A DNA stretch of 64,000 bases. Source: Malus domestica. Taxonomy: Eukaryota > Streptophyta > Magnoliopsida > Rosales > Rosaceae. The translations under genes and the position numbers were made by a program. Location of the stretch: NCBI RefSeq assembly GCF_042453785.1, contig NC_091661.1, positions 25,287,501 through 25,351,500 of the forward strand, written 5' to 3'. The notes beneath the pieces are model-generated. The model saw only the letters and a program-made list of their open reading frames with translations. It did no database searches and had not been told where the DNA came from. This document shows positions 33,314-44,208 of this stretch, piece by piece (the stretch's first letter is position 1; each line of letters opens with the position of its first letter).

Positions 33314-34884
33314 GAGGAATTGGATGATCATTATCCTATGATTTACATTCTTATAGGATAACTAATTCTTAAACAAAATTAAGGTGGTTAATCCCACTAG
33401 TCCGACCTGTGAACTAGACTCACACCACGTTACGACTTTTTTTTTTTTTTTTTTTAACGAGAACATAATTCTATTGATGCACAAATAGTTATAAGCAGTG
33501 CCATGGGTACATAAAACTTTAGTAACCAAATCCTTGATCTGTAGGTAAATTTGCACAAACGTCAAAGAGAATTAAACCCGAAGCGGCTACCACACAAAAC
33601 AAATGCACTAGTACCAAGCTGTCATAATGACAATAGATGCAACAAACCTATACCAAACACACATCAAAATCATTGCTATACAACAAGACCACAACAAAGC
33701 TATCGCCACAAGTCTTGACCACAAACACAACCCTCTAAAGTGGTACCATTAACAATAAACAACGGCTTGAACCAAATATAATACTCAATGTGTACAAGAT
33801 TAATAAGATGATAACTATTTTTAAATTTTCGGATAAAAAAAATGAATTGTTGTATTATTGCAAAATTATTTTTGTATCGCTTTGCACAACACGAACATAA
33901 CATGAATATAAACAGATAAATATGAACATGACTCATCGTCACCCCCATTAAACCTAATCTAATCTAGTCACTTAACAACAATTAATCAAATCCATTCCAC
34001 CAAGTGAAAACCCATATGTAATGGTGTCTATTTTCTACTCTTTGGACATATATTAATCCCTACTTTAGTAGCTAGTAGAAGTTCTTAATTAGACTTGAGT
34101 CTTTCACGTGTTCCAGCCAACTTTTTATATTCCCTTTTTTCCTATGTGAATTTGATCATGTGTTCGATCTTTAATTAGGAACCAATGAAAAATCGAAGGA
34201 GCAGCATCTATTCCATCGCATCTTAGACCACTCTTCACATCACATGGCCCCTACCTTTCGGCCATGACATGGATTTCACACTAAAAAACTTGCTTTATTT
34301 TCTCAAAGCTAGAGAGAAGATGATCAAAAGGCAAAGCAGTTCCTTTCACTTTAGGGTAAGTGAGTGTAAGCAGCAGCATCAATATTCAATGGAGAAGCAA
34401 GATGATGACGAATGCCAAATCAAGAAGTGCATGTTTTTTCCAACCAACCAAAGTGAATGACCAAAAGATTCAATCGATGGCCTTTCCTAGGCAGACACAG
34501 ATGCCCCGCAAACGCATTCTGACGGCGATTTTTAGGGCAGCTGGAACTTCTCATGCTCCATGGAGCGCTGTCCTTGATGTGATTAAGATTTACTGTTCCT
34601 GGCATTGAAGAAGAGGGCTTACCATAGGGCAATATAAGGAGTAACCTTAATTACTTATAAACATATGTAAAGGTCCTTCCTTTCCCGGATGTGAGAGTAA
34701 GATTCAACTCTCAACACGCCTCTTCACGTATAGCGAATTTTTCAGTCTAACAAGTTAATAGTACAAATTGAGTGACGTGGAGCGTGTGTGGCCGTTGGGC
34801 TTCACTTGTAAGACATTACCATGAAAAAGTTGAGGTTACACCATAAAATCAATTAGTGATATGAGGAGTAGCCTAATTACTTTT
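33314..34884. other. Intergenic region
   Basis: A poly-T run (about 33438-33456) may mark the tail of a reverse-oriented retroposon. 34258-34610 has overlapping short frames (one ends RAAGTSHAPWSAVLDVIKIY) of uncertain value and no family resemblance. No gene called. Confidence 0.4.
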
Positions 34885-35174
34885 GGTACCGTTTGGTACG
34901 CAGACGAGACGGAACAGGACGGGACGGGACGGAACAGGATGGAACGGATGATGTAAATATTGAAAAAGATAAGGAGAAATTTTGTCATAAAATGTTATAA
35001 ATTTGTGTTCCACGGATGTGGAACGGGTCGTTCCAGAGGGAAGAGGTGGAACGAAAAATCAGCCAAATTTCATCACATGGGACAACCCGTTCCACAGTTT
35101 TTAGGCGCACCAAACGTGGGACAGAACAGCTCGTCCCATTCCGTCCCGTCCCGTCCCACGTACCAAACGGTACC
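34885..35174. mobile_element. 290-bp MITE with GGTACCGTTTGGTACG ends
   Basis: Left end GGTACCGTTTGGTACGCAG, right end CGTACCAAACGGTACC; subterminal GACGGGACGGGACGG on the left mirrors CCGTCCCGTCCCGTCCC on the right. Both arms therefore match over about 60 bp. Flanks give no clear target duplication. Probably hAT- or CACTA-unrelated small foldback DNA; superfamily not assigned. Confidence 0.8.
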
Positions 35175-35983
35175 TTTAAGTACAATGTCCCTCATTTCCT
35201 TGATGTGGGATTCAGCTCTCATGACGCTGCTTACTCAATTTTTTTGAGAAGTGATTTTTATGCATTATTTTTCTCCTCACGTATATGCACACCCTTGACT
35301 TTTAGCCAGGAGGAGATAAATTTAAAAAGGAGGTGGGAAAATCATTAGAGTTATGATAATCAACCTGAAGTAAAATTACGATACTCCCAGTATCATTGAA
35401 TTTTACAACGAAGATTAGACAAAGCTAACAGTGGTGAAAGATGCATGGGCAAAGGACTATATAAATGAGGTACTTAATGATAAAACCCACTAGATTGATA
35501 TGTGCCTTGATTTTCATTATTTCTTAAGCATAAATACAATGAGGGATGCAGTATAAGTTAAAATTAGGGTTCCTCACAAAGATCGTTCACATTAAATTAA
35601 TGCATTTCACGCATTATAACCTTGTTTTACGTCAAGAGGTCAAATTCATACATGACATATGCAGACACACACACCTAACTACCAAAGCAAAAACGGACGA
35701 CAAAATATTTTGCTGCAAAATATTGGTCACCTGCTACCTGCAGATAAGGACTCTATATATACACCACACACCCGTAGAATTATACAGGTTCAAAATTTTA
35801 ATTAAGTAGAACGAATTGCAGAAACCAGGACATGCCAAACACAAGATGACCAAAAGGATCCAACGTGACCGCTAGCTAGATATTACCCACAAAGTTAACA
35901 TATAACTCACGTTCCCACAAAAAGAAATTATAATAACCAAGGGTTACCCAATAAGTAATGACGAAAACCCTTATATCCTTGCC

Positions 35984-36181
35984 GGATCCTCTTATTTGTG
36001 AGGATCCCGGGAATTCTCAAATCATATATGTTCATTATACATCGTGCAGTTATAAATTATTATAAATTTTTTTATTTAAAATTGAATACAACTAATACCT
36101 GACAAAAACTGGCTGCACAATAAACGGATGTGATTGGAGGGTCCCCAGGATTCTCACAAAGAGGATCCAGCGAGGATCCTC
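35984..36181. repeat. MITE family B copy
   Basis: GGATCCTCTTATTTGTGAGG at the left and CACAAAGAGGATCCAGCGAG at the right; arms GTTCATTATACATCGTGCAG and CTGCACAATAAACGGATG. Confidence 0.6.
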
Positions 36182-37824
36182 TCTCAAATATATGTGTGTG
36201 CTCGCACAACTTTTGACACACATTTTGACAAATTATTTTTGTAGTTCTCATTTAACTTCTTTTAAGAATCTGAGTCATCTATATTTTAATTCATCATTTA
36301 TGGATCATCTTTGCAAAAAATTAGACAAATTCAAAACTATTAAGACATTTATTTGTAGCGAAGAAAATAGACGTATACGGTTCTACAAGGAAATATTAAA
36401 ATGAATACGATTTAATTAAATTGTCATATGGTTTCAAAGTTAGGTAATTTTTGGCAGAGATGAGCATTGAGGAAAGACCTAAAAGATAAATGTTGGATCG
36501 TTGAAATACATTATAGCCTAAGAATGTGGATCCAATATAGAATATGATCAAGGGAACACACACGACTTTTTATACACTTTCTTTGATGATCCGAAACCCT
36601 AATTCCTAGTTCTTATACTATAGTTTGCATTTGAGGGTCCAAAACCCTAATTCCTTACACCAGTGTCGGTGTCCCACTTCTCACAGTAGCCAGATTGAAA
36701 GCGCCATTGACTTTGATTCCAAACAAGCTGGGTCAGGGTGGTGAGGGGTGTGACATAGGAAGGGGTCCTAACCACTGATTGATTTGTCCTTTATGTTTGA
36801 AGACCCTCCTAATTGAATCCATGTGACATAACATATCCATGTCCATGCTAACCCTAGCTCTAGTGCCAGTGAGAAACAAACAGGGTGTGTACGTACGTTT
36901 TACATCAGGAATGTATAAACACTAACTAGCTAGTGTCGATAAGTTCTGCAGAACCCTAGCTAGCTTTACACACACATAGACATATAGTATCTCCCACGGG
37001 CCAGCCATCAGATGAACACCATTTGAATACAATTTTTTTCTGGAACTGCCATTCCTTCGATCATGTCGTGTTTGCACGATATAGGTTATAGCAATTGACA
37101 CTGCATTAAGTTATATATTGTTGAAATTTGAAAATGGTAGATGGATTGTTCCCACCAACTTTTGCCCCATGCTGCCATGCAGTGCCAATTCTTCTTGTAT
37201 AAATCTAATACAAGAAAAACTTTTGTTACCGCTAAGATAACTAATAATTGACCTTAGGCCCGGATGATTAGTAATCCTTTAGAAAAGTAAAGACATGCAT
37301 ATGTACATTATGTCAGTTGATTATTAAGACAGTGTACCTCCATTCTCTTGCACCCGAATTTAGATTTTGCTTTTCGTAGATTTACTGCAACTTAGAATAT
37401 TACTTTATAAAAACAAAAAGATAAAGAAATCATCATCACGCACGTTCTGTTTTGAGAAGGAAACCCTAGCCTCTCTATACCCACACCACATATATTTTGA
37501 TCGATGTTTTCTTATTGTCCATAAGCATTAGTACAATTTGATGGATGGAACAGAAGCTTTCTCATCATCTTGTGTATTTATGAAGGTGTCAATAGATGTG
37601 GTCCAAACCCTCCACATCCAACAATTGAAGAATTGTAGATGAGGGCCAAGACGGTAGTCAGCGTAGGACCTCCCAATAGATGATTTTAAATGACCCTATT
37701 TAAAGTCCTTGTATATATAGGAAAAATACAGGAGGATCAATCCTTCCTTCAGTTGATGAAAGTTTTACTTGAGACTAAAGCTGTTGTGACTGTAATTCAT
37801 GAAAATAGACTTCGATTAATCTTA

Positions 37825-37995
37825 GGACTCGTTTGGAAATACTTTTACAAGGACTGAAAGCGTTTTTAAAGAGAAAAAAAAATTGGCTCCCAAAAGCACT
37901 TACATTTTTATTAAGGATTGATTCAAAAAAAAAATTCACTAAAAACGCTTTCAATCATTTTAAAAACATTTTCAAAGGAGGTTTTAAATTTGTAT
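37825..37995. repeat. Repeat family D copy
   Basis: GGACTCGTTTGGAAATACTT, then AAAGCACTTACATTTTTATT and AACGCTTTCAATCATTTTAA. Related copies: about 47036..47215 (GTTTTTGGAACCAATCCTTA, GTGTTTTCAATTATTTTAAA) and 55943..56060. The ends are partly complementary, consistent with a MITE. Confidence 0.5.
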
Positions 37996-38440
37996 GTCCG
38001 TTTTTCTATTGTACTTTTGTTCATTACTTTGGCCGGGAGAAAGTGACAAAGGACTGGAAGAGCAGTCTGAAAAGGTCGACCCCGACGTGAATAGTGTTTT
38101 CGTTTGAATATTGATTTTGATTCATGGTTTGTCGTTCTATTTTGGCTGATGATACCTTTTCGAACTTTTTTTTTTTTTTTTATAACTTTAATCCTTGAAA
38201 ATTATTGGAATTTAATTAAAACCTAGTGTTACATTACATATTGATATTAGTCTTTTGATGTGTACTTTAATCAATTTTTTTTTAATATCTGATGTGTATT
38301 TTATTTAATGTCTCCCTATTAAATATTTAAATTTATTAATATACATATTTTAATTGAAAAAATTACATATAAAATATACTTTTAATAATTAATTTTATAT
38401 TGAGACTTTATCTATCCACAATTCTCTTAACCTAGTGCCA

Positions 38441-38566
38441 GAATTCTCTTAAGCTTCTGGTGTTCAAAAGGGTAATTGTTTGTGATCACTTTATCTATTC
38501 ACAAAATGAGAATTCTCTTAAGCTTCTGGTGTTCAAAAGGGTAATTGTTTGTGATCACTTTATCTT
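38441..38566. repeat. 69-bp tandem duplication
   Basis: GAATTCTCTTAAGCTTCTGG through GTGATCACTTTATCT occurs at 38441 and again at 38510 without a visible mismatch, so the duplication is very recent or polymorphic. Confidence 0.9.
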
Positions 38567-39185
38567 ATAACTTTTGTTGTGCCAGAAGTTTTAAATTTCT
38601 TGTATATATATATTTTCCATTAAATTAACAAAACAAAAATTCGGAATTAGTCATGATCACATGATCTTAGATTCAAACTTACACTAGTAGATTATATTAT
38701 ACGGAAGTTATTTTCACAAATTTTTTTCTATTGCTAGACACTTTTATTTATTCTTGACATCTAAATTGAATAAATCATAAGAATCAAAAGACAAAAATAA
38801 ATAAGAGCATGCAAACAACATTTTTCAGATTATTTATATTTCTAACGCAAAATTCCACGTTATGAATTCAATAAAAGAAAAGGGTGTGTGAGTGGAAGCT
38901 GTTGGCCCTCGGTGGATGAATAGTATATCTCATGCATGGGAGAGATGAAGATCTGAAATATAATGGGCAGCAGCAATAGCCAATTAGCAGGTATATTCAA
39001 GTTCCTGTGGTGATCCCAGCAGATGGGTTACAAGGCCTGAGAGAAAATAATTCTTGTGTCCTGCAAACAAGGGACATATGTCCTTGGAGGTGAGCCAAAA
39101 CCCTATTTTCAAATCACATCAGACAGTATAAGCCAATCACAAATTACCCCATTTTCACATTATGCGTGGGAAGGTAAAATATATA

Positions 39186-39275
39186 TGCATGGTGGACCGT
39201 GGAGCCACTGTATAGCACCATCGACAAACCTGCTCTGTGGCTGTGGTCCACCTATATGCTTCAGTGCTTCACTAG
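39186..39275 (+). other. Hairpin-forming sequence
   Basis: TATATGCATGGTGGACC pairs with GGTCCACCTATATGC about 50 bp later, extended by GCCAC/GTGGC with a small internal loop. The size fits a plant miRNA-like foldback, but neither arm matches a miRNA I know. It could equally be a small foldback repeat. Confidence 0.3.
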
Positions 39276-40750
39276 TGTGGACAAGATCTAGCACCATCCA
39301 TGCCATCATGATCTGGAGTGGTCAACTGAGCAATCTTGATACGGCCCCGCATTTTGAACGGCCGAGATGACTAGAGTAGAAGCAGGATTAACTGTTTAGC
39401 CAAGCACTAAAATATGTCGTTTTGCCCTATCATGTATTGCACTACAGTCACCATTTATGGAGGATGACAAGTAACTGTTACTATGGAACAAGTTTTTCTT
39501 TCTAATTAACAAGTGAGACTGTGAGAGGTTTCAAAAAGGTTGCTGCCGAATTGAGGAAAAAGGTAAAATTCCACTTCCACACTTATAGACAATATGTATA
39601 ATGCATAGTCATGTTATGAAGATGGATAGTGGTTAGAGGACCCCATCCATAAATCAATCTTGCAAAAAAAATCATGTGGTAGGTGGCTATATTTAATTTA
39701 GCAATACACAAAGATTCATTTTATGGGGTAACATAACATGTAAAATTCACTAGTTCGACTTCATTTTCTTATCAAATACAAGTTGTAAAATATGTACAGA
39801 ACCAGCTTCTGAGCATGAATCCTGCTTTAGAGTTTACACGGTCAAATATCATAGACTGTTGCTTTGCTCGTATAGCAACGAAGTATTGACTAGATACGGA
39901 TTGTCTATAGTTCATTGTTTATGTCAGTTTCAGCTCCATAATAATGGAGTGTTATGTAGGCAATACATGGTCACTAGACAAAGTATTGATCCCGTTCCGT
40001 GAACAGTGGAGTAGAGTCTCTTTTAAAAATGGGCTCAGGTAAGTATCTATGTATATATTATGGTGAGTGGACGGCTAAGAAATTAATCAATATTGTTAGT
40101 AAGATTGATACCTTTTTTTTTTCTTTTTTTTTTTGCGCCTATCCATGTGCACCATTTAGAGGCCTTCGTAGTGATGGTCCTCGTACTTTGGTGTCTAAAG
40201 AAAAGATAACAAAATTGAATGGATCATCGTTTATGTCTTCTATTATCTCGTTTCTTTTTTGGTGGTTTGGTAAATGCTCCTTTTATGCGTACTAAACGGA
40301 AGAACCTCATTGGACTAACACTAGGGTTTCCAACATTTCAACTACAATTGTCAAAGAGTGAGGACCAATACTTTAACTTCGTAATTAATAATTTGAAGTT
40401 TTCCACTAAAATTTAATTTTAACTTTTCTTTTTGTAATATTAGAGGAATCAAACTCTCGACGTGCTTTAAATTCTAATATGAATTAATCAACTACACCAC
40501 ATATTTTAAATGATTATACTAAATTACATTACATTGAGGAGAAATTTTTCAAAGTACTAGCTAGAAACATGGCTCGTTGCGTTAAGTTTCATAATACAAG
40601 CGATTGAAATTTTTTTTAAGTATTGTATTATGCCACACCATGTTCTGACACACTAAAAAATATCTCGCCTTTGAGGAAGACCGGTGCCTTGATTGACTAA
40701 ATCACACACCTTGTGGATCCCACTAGCTATAACATTTTAATTTCAAGGGA

Positions 40751-40943
40751 AAGGGATCCTTTCCGGATCCCTTCCATCAAGTCCACCAAGGCCACAAATT
40801 CGGGCTCTTGAAATTTGATAAAACGGCTAAAGTTATTATAATTTAAAAAATGGACCCCTGTTTGTAGCCGTTTAATTAAATTTCAAAAGTTCGTATTTGT
40901 GGTCTTGGTGGACTTGGTGGAAGGGATCCGGAGAGTATCCCTT
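40751..40943. repeat. MITE family A copy
   Basis: Ends AAGGGATCCTTTCCGGATCC and its inverse GGATCCGGAGAGTATCCCTT; inner arms CCAAGGCCACAAATTCGGGC and TTCGTATTTGTGGTCTTGG. The arms match over about 80 bp. Target duplication not clear. Confidence 0.75.
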
Positions 40944-41962
40944 TCCAATCTCAAAATCCATTATAAGGTCTTATCATTGACGGATATTTGAATATATATT
41001 TAGATACCATAATTAAATTTAAAAAAATGAGAATGTGCAATACTCTGTGAAAGCATAGAAAAAGAGTAGGTCTGTGAGGGGGAACATGGTTGGACCACAG
41101 ACCTTGATTTAGATGAGGAGAATATTTGAGAAATTAAACCAAAAATTAATACGATTGTACCAACTTGTTGGGGGACTTCTAATGTGGACACACAACGTAT
41201 AAACCTTTTCCATGTGTCTAGTTTGTTTGAGAATGGGGTCTACAAATAAAAATATCCTGGAAATTAAACTTTTATATGTGATAAGATAGGGAAGGTATTT
41301 GAGATAAACCTCAAGTCAGTGATAACAAGTTGGTGTAGAACTCACCATTCAACAGCCGAAGCTAAGCCTTTTTAGTTATAAGTAGTGCAAAAATATAATT
41401 AGATCATGATCTTAACTATTTAACTCATTAACGCTATCAATTGTTATGGAAAAGGTTTTTATTATGATTATTTTGATAAATAAAAAAATGAAGAAAACTT
41501 GCATGTTCCTCTTTGAGAGATAAACTCATTCTCCGGCCACTTGTAAATATTGTGTCTTCATCGTAAAAATTTCATAATTGAAACTGTTCAATGTCTTAAT
41601 TTTCATCTGAAGATTATTTCTACAAAAATTCATTCAACTCGGATATTATTTAGTCATTCAAATTGTATCAAATAAATCAATGGTGTAAGTACCTAGTAAC
41701 ATATTAATGATGAATTAACTGTCCATTTACTTGATATATTTGGAGGAATAAACGATCTCCGTTTTAAATGATTTTTTGTAAGTATGATATTCAAATGAAG
41801 ATTAAGAGACTGAAAATTTCTGATTATGAAATTTATAAAGTAAAAATACATTATTTGTAAGTAGAAGAATAAATTCACCCCTAAAGAAGGGAATGCAAGT
41901 ATTATCCAAAAAGAATAAAAATATATGAATGGTAACATCGAAGATGAAGAAGTCACTCCCTC

Positions 41963-41972
41963 TTTTATATTG
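41963..41972 (+). promoter_or_regulatory. Possible TATA box of MIR393
   Basis: TTTATATTGG lies about 95 bp upstream of the hairpin. A CT-rich initiator-like stretch follows at 41985..42005. Plausible Pol II start for the primary transcript; not proven. Confidence 0.4.
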
Positions 41973-42056
41973 GAGGCTCCCTCAAATACCATTTTCCTCT
42001 TACACAGAGAGTTTTGAGAAGGAAGCGAAGTGCTGGGTTGGTTTCATATATTAATT

Positions 42057-42162
42057 GCTTCTAGAGGAGGCATCCAAAGGGATCGCATTGATCCCAGCTA
42101 ACTATTTATGTCCATCGCTTGGTTTGGATCATGCTATCCCTTTGGATTTCTCCTTTGGAAGC
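42057..42162 (+). ncRNA. MIR393: MIR393 precursor hairpin
   Basis: 42073..42094 equals the 22-nt miR393 known from Arabidopsis (begins TCCAAAGGG, ends CATTGATCC). 42128..42148 is the star strand (begins ATCATGCTATCCC, ends TTTGGATT). The two arms pair from GCTTCTAGAGGAGGCATCC against GGATTTCTCCTTTGGAAGC with the usual few mismatches and a loop of about 33 nt. miR393 directs cleavage of TIR1/AFB auxin-receptor F-box mRNAs and starts phased siRNAs from them, so it tunes auxin sensitivity in development and defence. The duplex is on the plus strand, with the mature miRNA on the 5' arm as in other plants. Identification is strong because mature, star and foldback all agree. Confidence 0.96.
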
Positions 42163-43397
42163 TTCAAACTTATTTCTATATATCTTGCATCAACGACTTC
42201 TTTCACGTTCAAGGTATTCAGCCAAACTCGACGGTTTCTTGTTCAGGTAATTCAAACTCTTTCATATATATGTCTTCTCTTCTTCTATCTTTCTTTTTTT
42301 TTTCAGATCGAGCTTCCAAAATCTATGTTTTCAGCAGCCAACATCTGAATATTTTCATTGACTGGAAAAAAAGATGCACATCGTCATAGTTAATGAGACA
42401 AATTATGCATTTCGATTAGGGTTTTGCATTCTATACTTATGATTCTACCATATATATATGTCTTTTCATCATGTCGAAAATCTATTTGACGCTTAATTAT
42501 GAACTCCTCTCTATCCCCAATTATTCATGAAATTAACTTGGTCAAAGATTTTGGTTTGTATATATTAATCTCTGTTGTTTCTTCAATTAAAATTTGAGGA
42601 TGCTTTTCTGCATATATGGCTTCCTATATATCTTGCTAAATTATGTAATTATTTGTTGTGTTGTATATAGAATATTTGGCAAAGCTACAAGTTAACCAAA
42701 CCTGAAATCGCATATGAACATGTTGGATCTGATTTTCTGGGGATACAGTTCGACGCTAAAACCCAGAAATGAACTCTGGAAAACAATCAATTGATTTTTT
42801 TACTCACGTTGTTTACAGGTGTCATTGATGTTTATTAATCTTATTTAATTATTATTTTTTATTTAAACCAGATGTCTCACCCCCCAACTCTCTCTAACTC
42901 CCTCCTTCCAAAAACCCTAGATCCGAAAACCTACAGCTACCTGCCTCTTGCTCCGGCTTGGGGGTCGGCGGCAACCATTTGCCCCCTAATTCGAGTCACG
43001 CCTATCATTTATTTTGTCCCCTCCCACACACCGTGCCCCCACTCTCCCACCGCTTCCCCTACCTTCGTGCCATGCCTCCCTTCCCTCCGCCTCGTCTTTG
43101 TCCCCCTACCTTTCCCTTACCTCGCGCCTCTTCCTCTCCCTCACCATCCCCTCTCCCACAATTTTTCAAGCAGCTCGCCCTTCCTTTGACGAAGCTCTTC
43201 CTGAGCTCTTTTGGGCTAGATCCGTGGGTATGGGTAAGATTTGTGGTTGTGGCGGGTTAATCCACCTCCTACGACTCGTTCTCCAGGGTGAATTTGCGCT
43301 CCTCAGCCGGCCCAGCCGCCTTACATGACCAAACCTGTGGCGGCTCTTGTGGTGAATGCTATAGATATCTCTAGAAGCGGTGTTGGTATCGTGGGGA
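42163..43397 (+). other. MIR393 downstream region and C-rich block
   Basis: 42163..42860 is AT-rich and probably holds the 3' part of the primary miRNA transcript. 42870..43330 is strikingly CT-rich (CTCTCTCTAACTCCCTCC, then ACCCTAGATCC), with overlapping Pro/Ser/Leu frames in all three plus frames. That is the mark of a composition-driven open region, not a gene. It resembles a transposon or retroposon 5' leader that continues after the insertion at 43398..44208. Confidence 0.4.
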
Positions 43398-44208
43398 TGT
43401 AGTCCAACTAAGATTTTAAAGGATTTTAATTGATTTTAAAAAGTGGTAGATTTGATAGGATTTATGAGGATTTAAGACTCCTACAAAATTCATATGGATT
43501 TTTAAAGAATTTGAATGGATTTACTTTGTAGATTTTGGTGGATTGTGGTAGATTTTCATATAATTTTTTTATTGAAAAAAAAAAAAGAAAAATCTTTCCC
43601 CTTGCCCTACTATACTCGATAGTCATTTTATCCCCTTCTTTTCGGGTCTCCTTTCACACAACCACAGCTTCATCTCTTTCTCAATTAATAGATCAACATA
43701 ACTTTTGTGAGCTTTTGAGCACTACACCACCAACAAACATCACCACCGACTGCCATTTTGTCATAGATGTACGCTGTGGTACTTCAGTAGTGCTTGTAGT
43801 ACCACAAACATTAAAAAATCAAAATGGCGAGAGAGTAGTATTAACCAAAATCCTAGATCAATCATGTCCTTTGATGATCATACATGCCTACATCGTTGGT
43901 AGAGATTTGAGGACTGCCCATATGGAAAAGGATTTGAAATCCTAGGGGGTGAGGTTGGATTCTTTTTAGTCTTGGTTATATATACTTCTTGCTCTCAAAT
44001 CCCACAAAATCCACAACTTATTGAAATCCTCCAAAATCTGAATTTTGTTTAATACACTTAGATTTGGATAGATTTTAAAATCCTTTAAAATCTTTTAATT
44101 GACTACACCTATATTTGAATGGATTCTAAAATCCTTTAAAATCTTTTAATTAACTACACTAGGATTTTAAAGTCTTTTAAAATCCTCTCAAATCCAAGTT
44201 TGACTACA
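43398..44208. mobile_element. Inverted-repeat transposon (non-coding)
   Basis: Left end TGTAGTCCAACTAAGATTTT, right end read inversely TGTAGTCAAACTTGGATTTG. Subterminal GATTTTAAAGGATTTTA motifs recur at both ends and are duplicated near the right end. An open frame of 136 codons at 43535 has no recognised domain. It interrupts sequence that looks continuous on either side (GTGGGGA and CTCTAGTTCCC). Confidence 0.6.

Larger units (their letters stand above)
36182..41990. other. Gene-poor stretch upstream of MIR393
   Basis: Holds a family D repeat (37825..37995), a perfect 69-bp tandem duplication (38441..38566), a hairpin at 39186..39275 and a family A MITE (40751..40943). The rest is AT-rich with no protein-like frame. 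Part of 40950-41990 should be MIR393 promoter. Confidence 0.5.

Noticed and set aside
34360-34632. Possible small secreted peptide gene
   Set aside because: No signal peptide, and frames on both strands are equally open; no homologue recognised.
42872-43328. Three overlapping Pro-rich plus frames
   Set aside because: All three frames are open together because the DNA is CT-rich; none has a domain.
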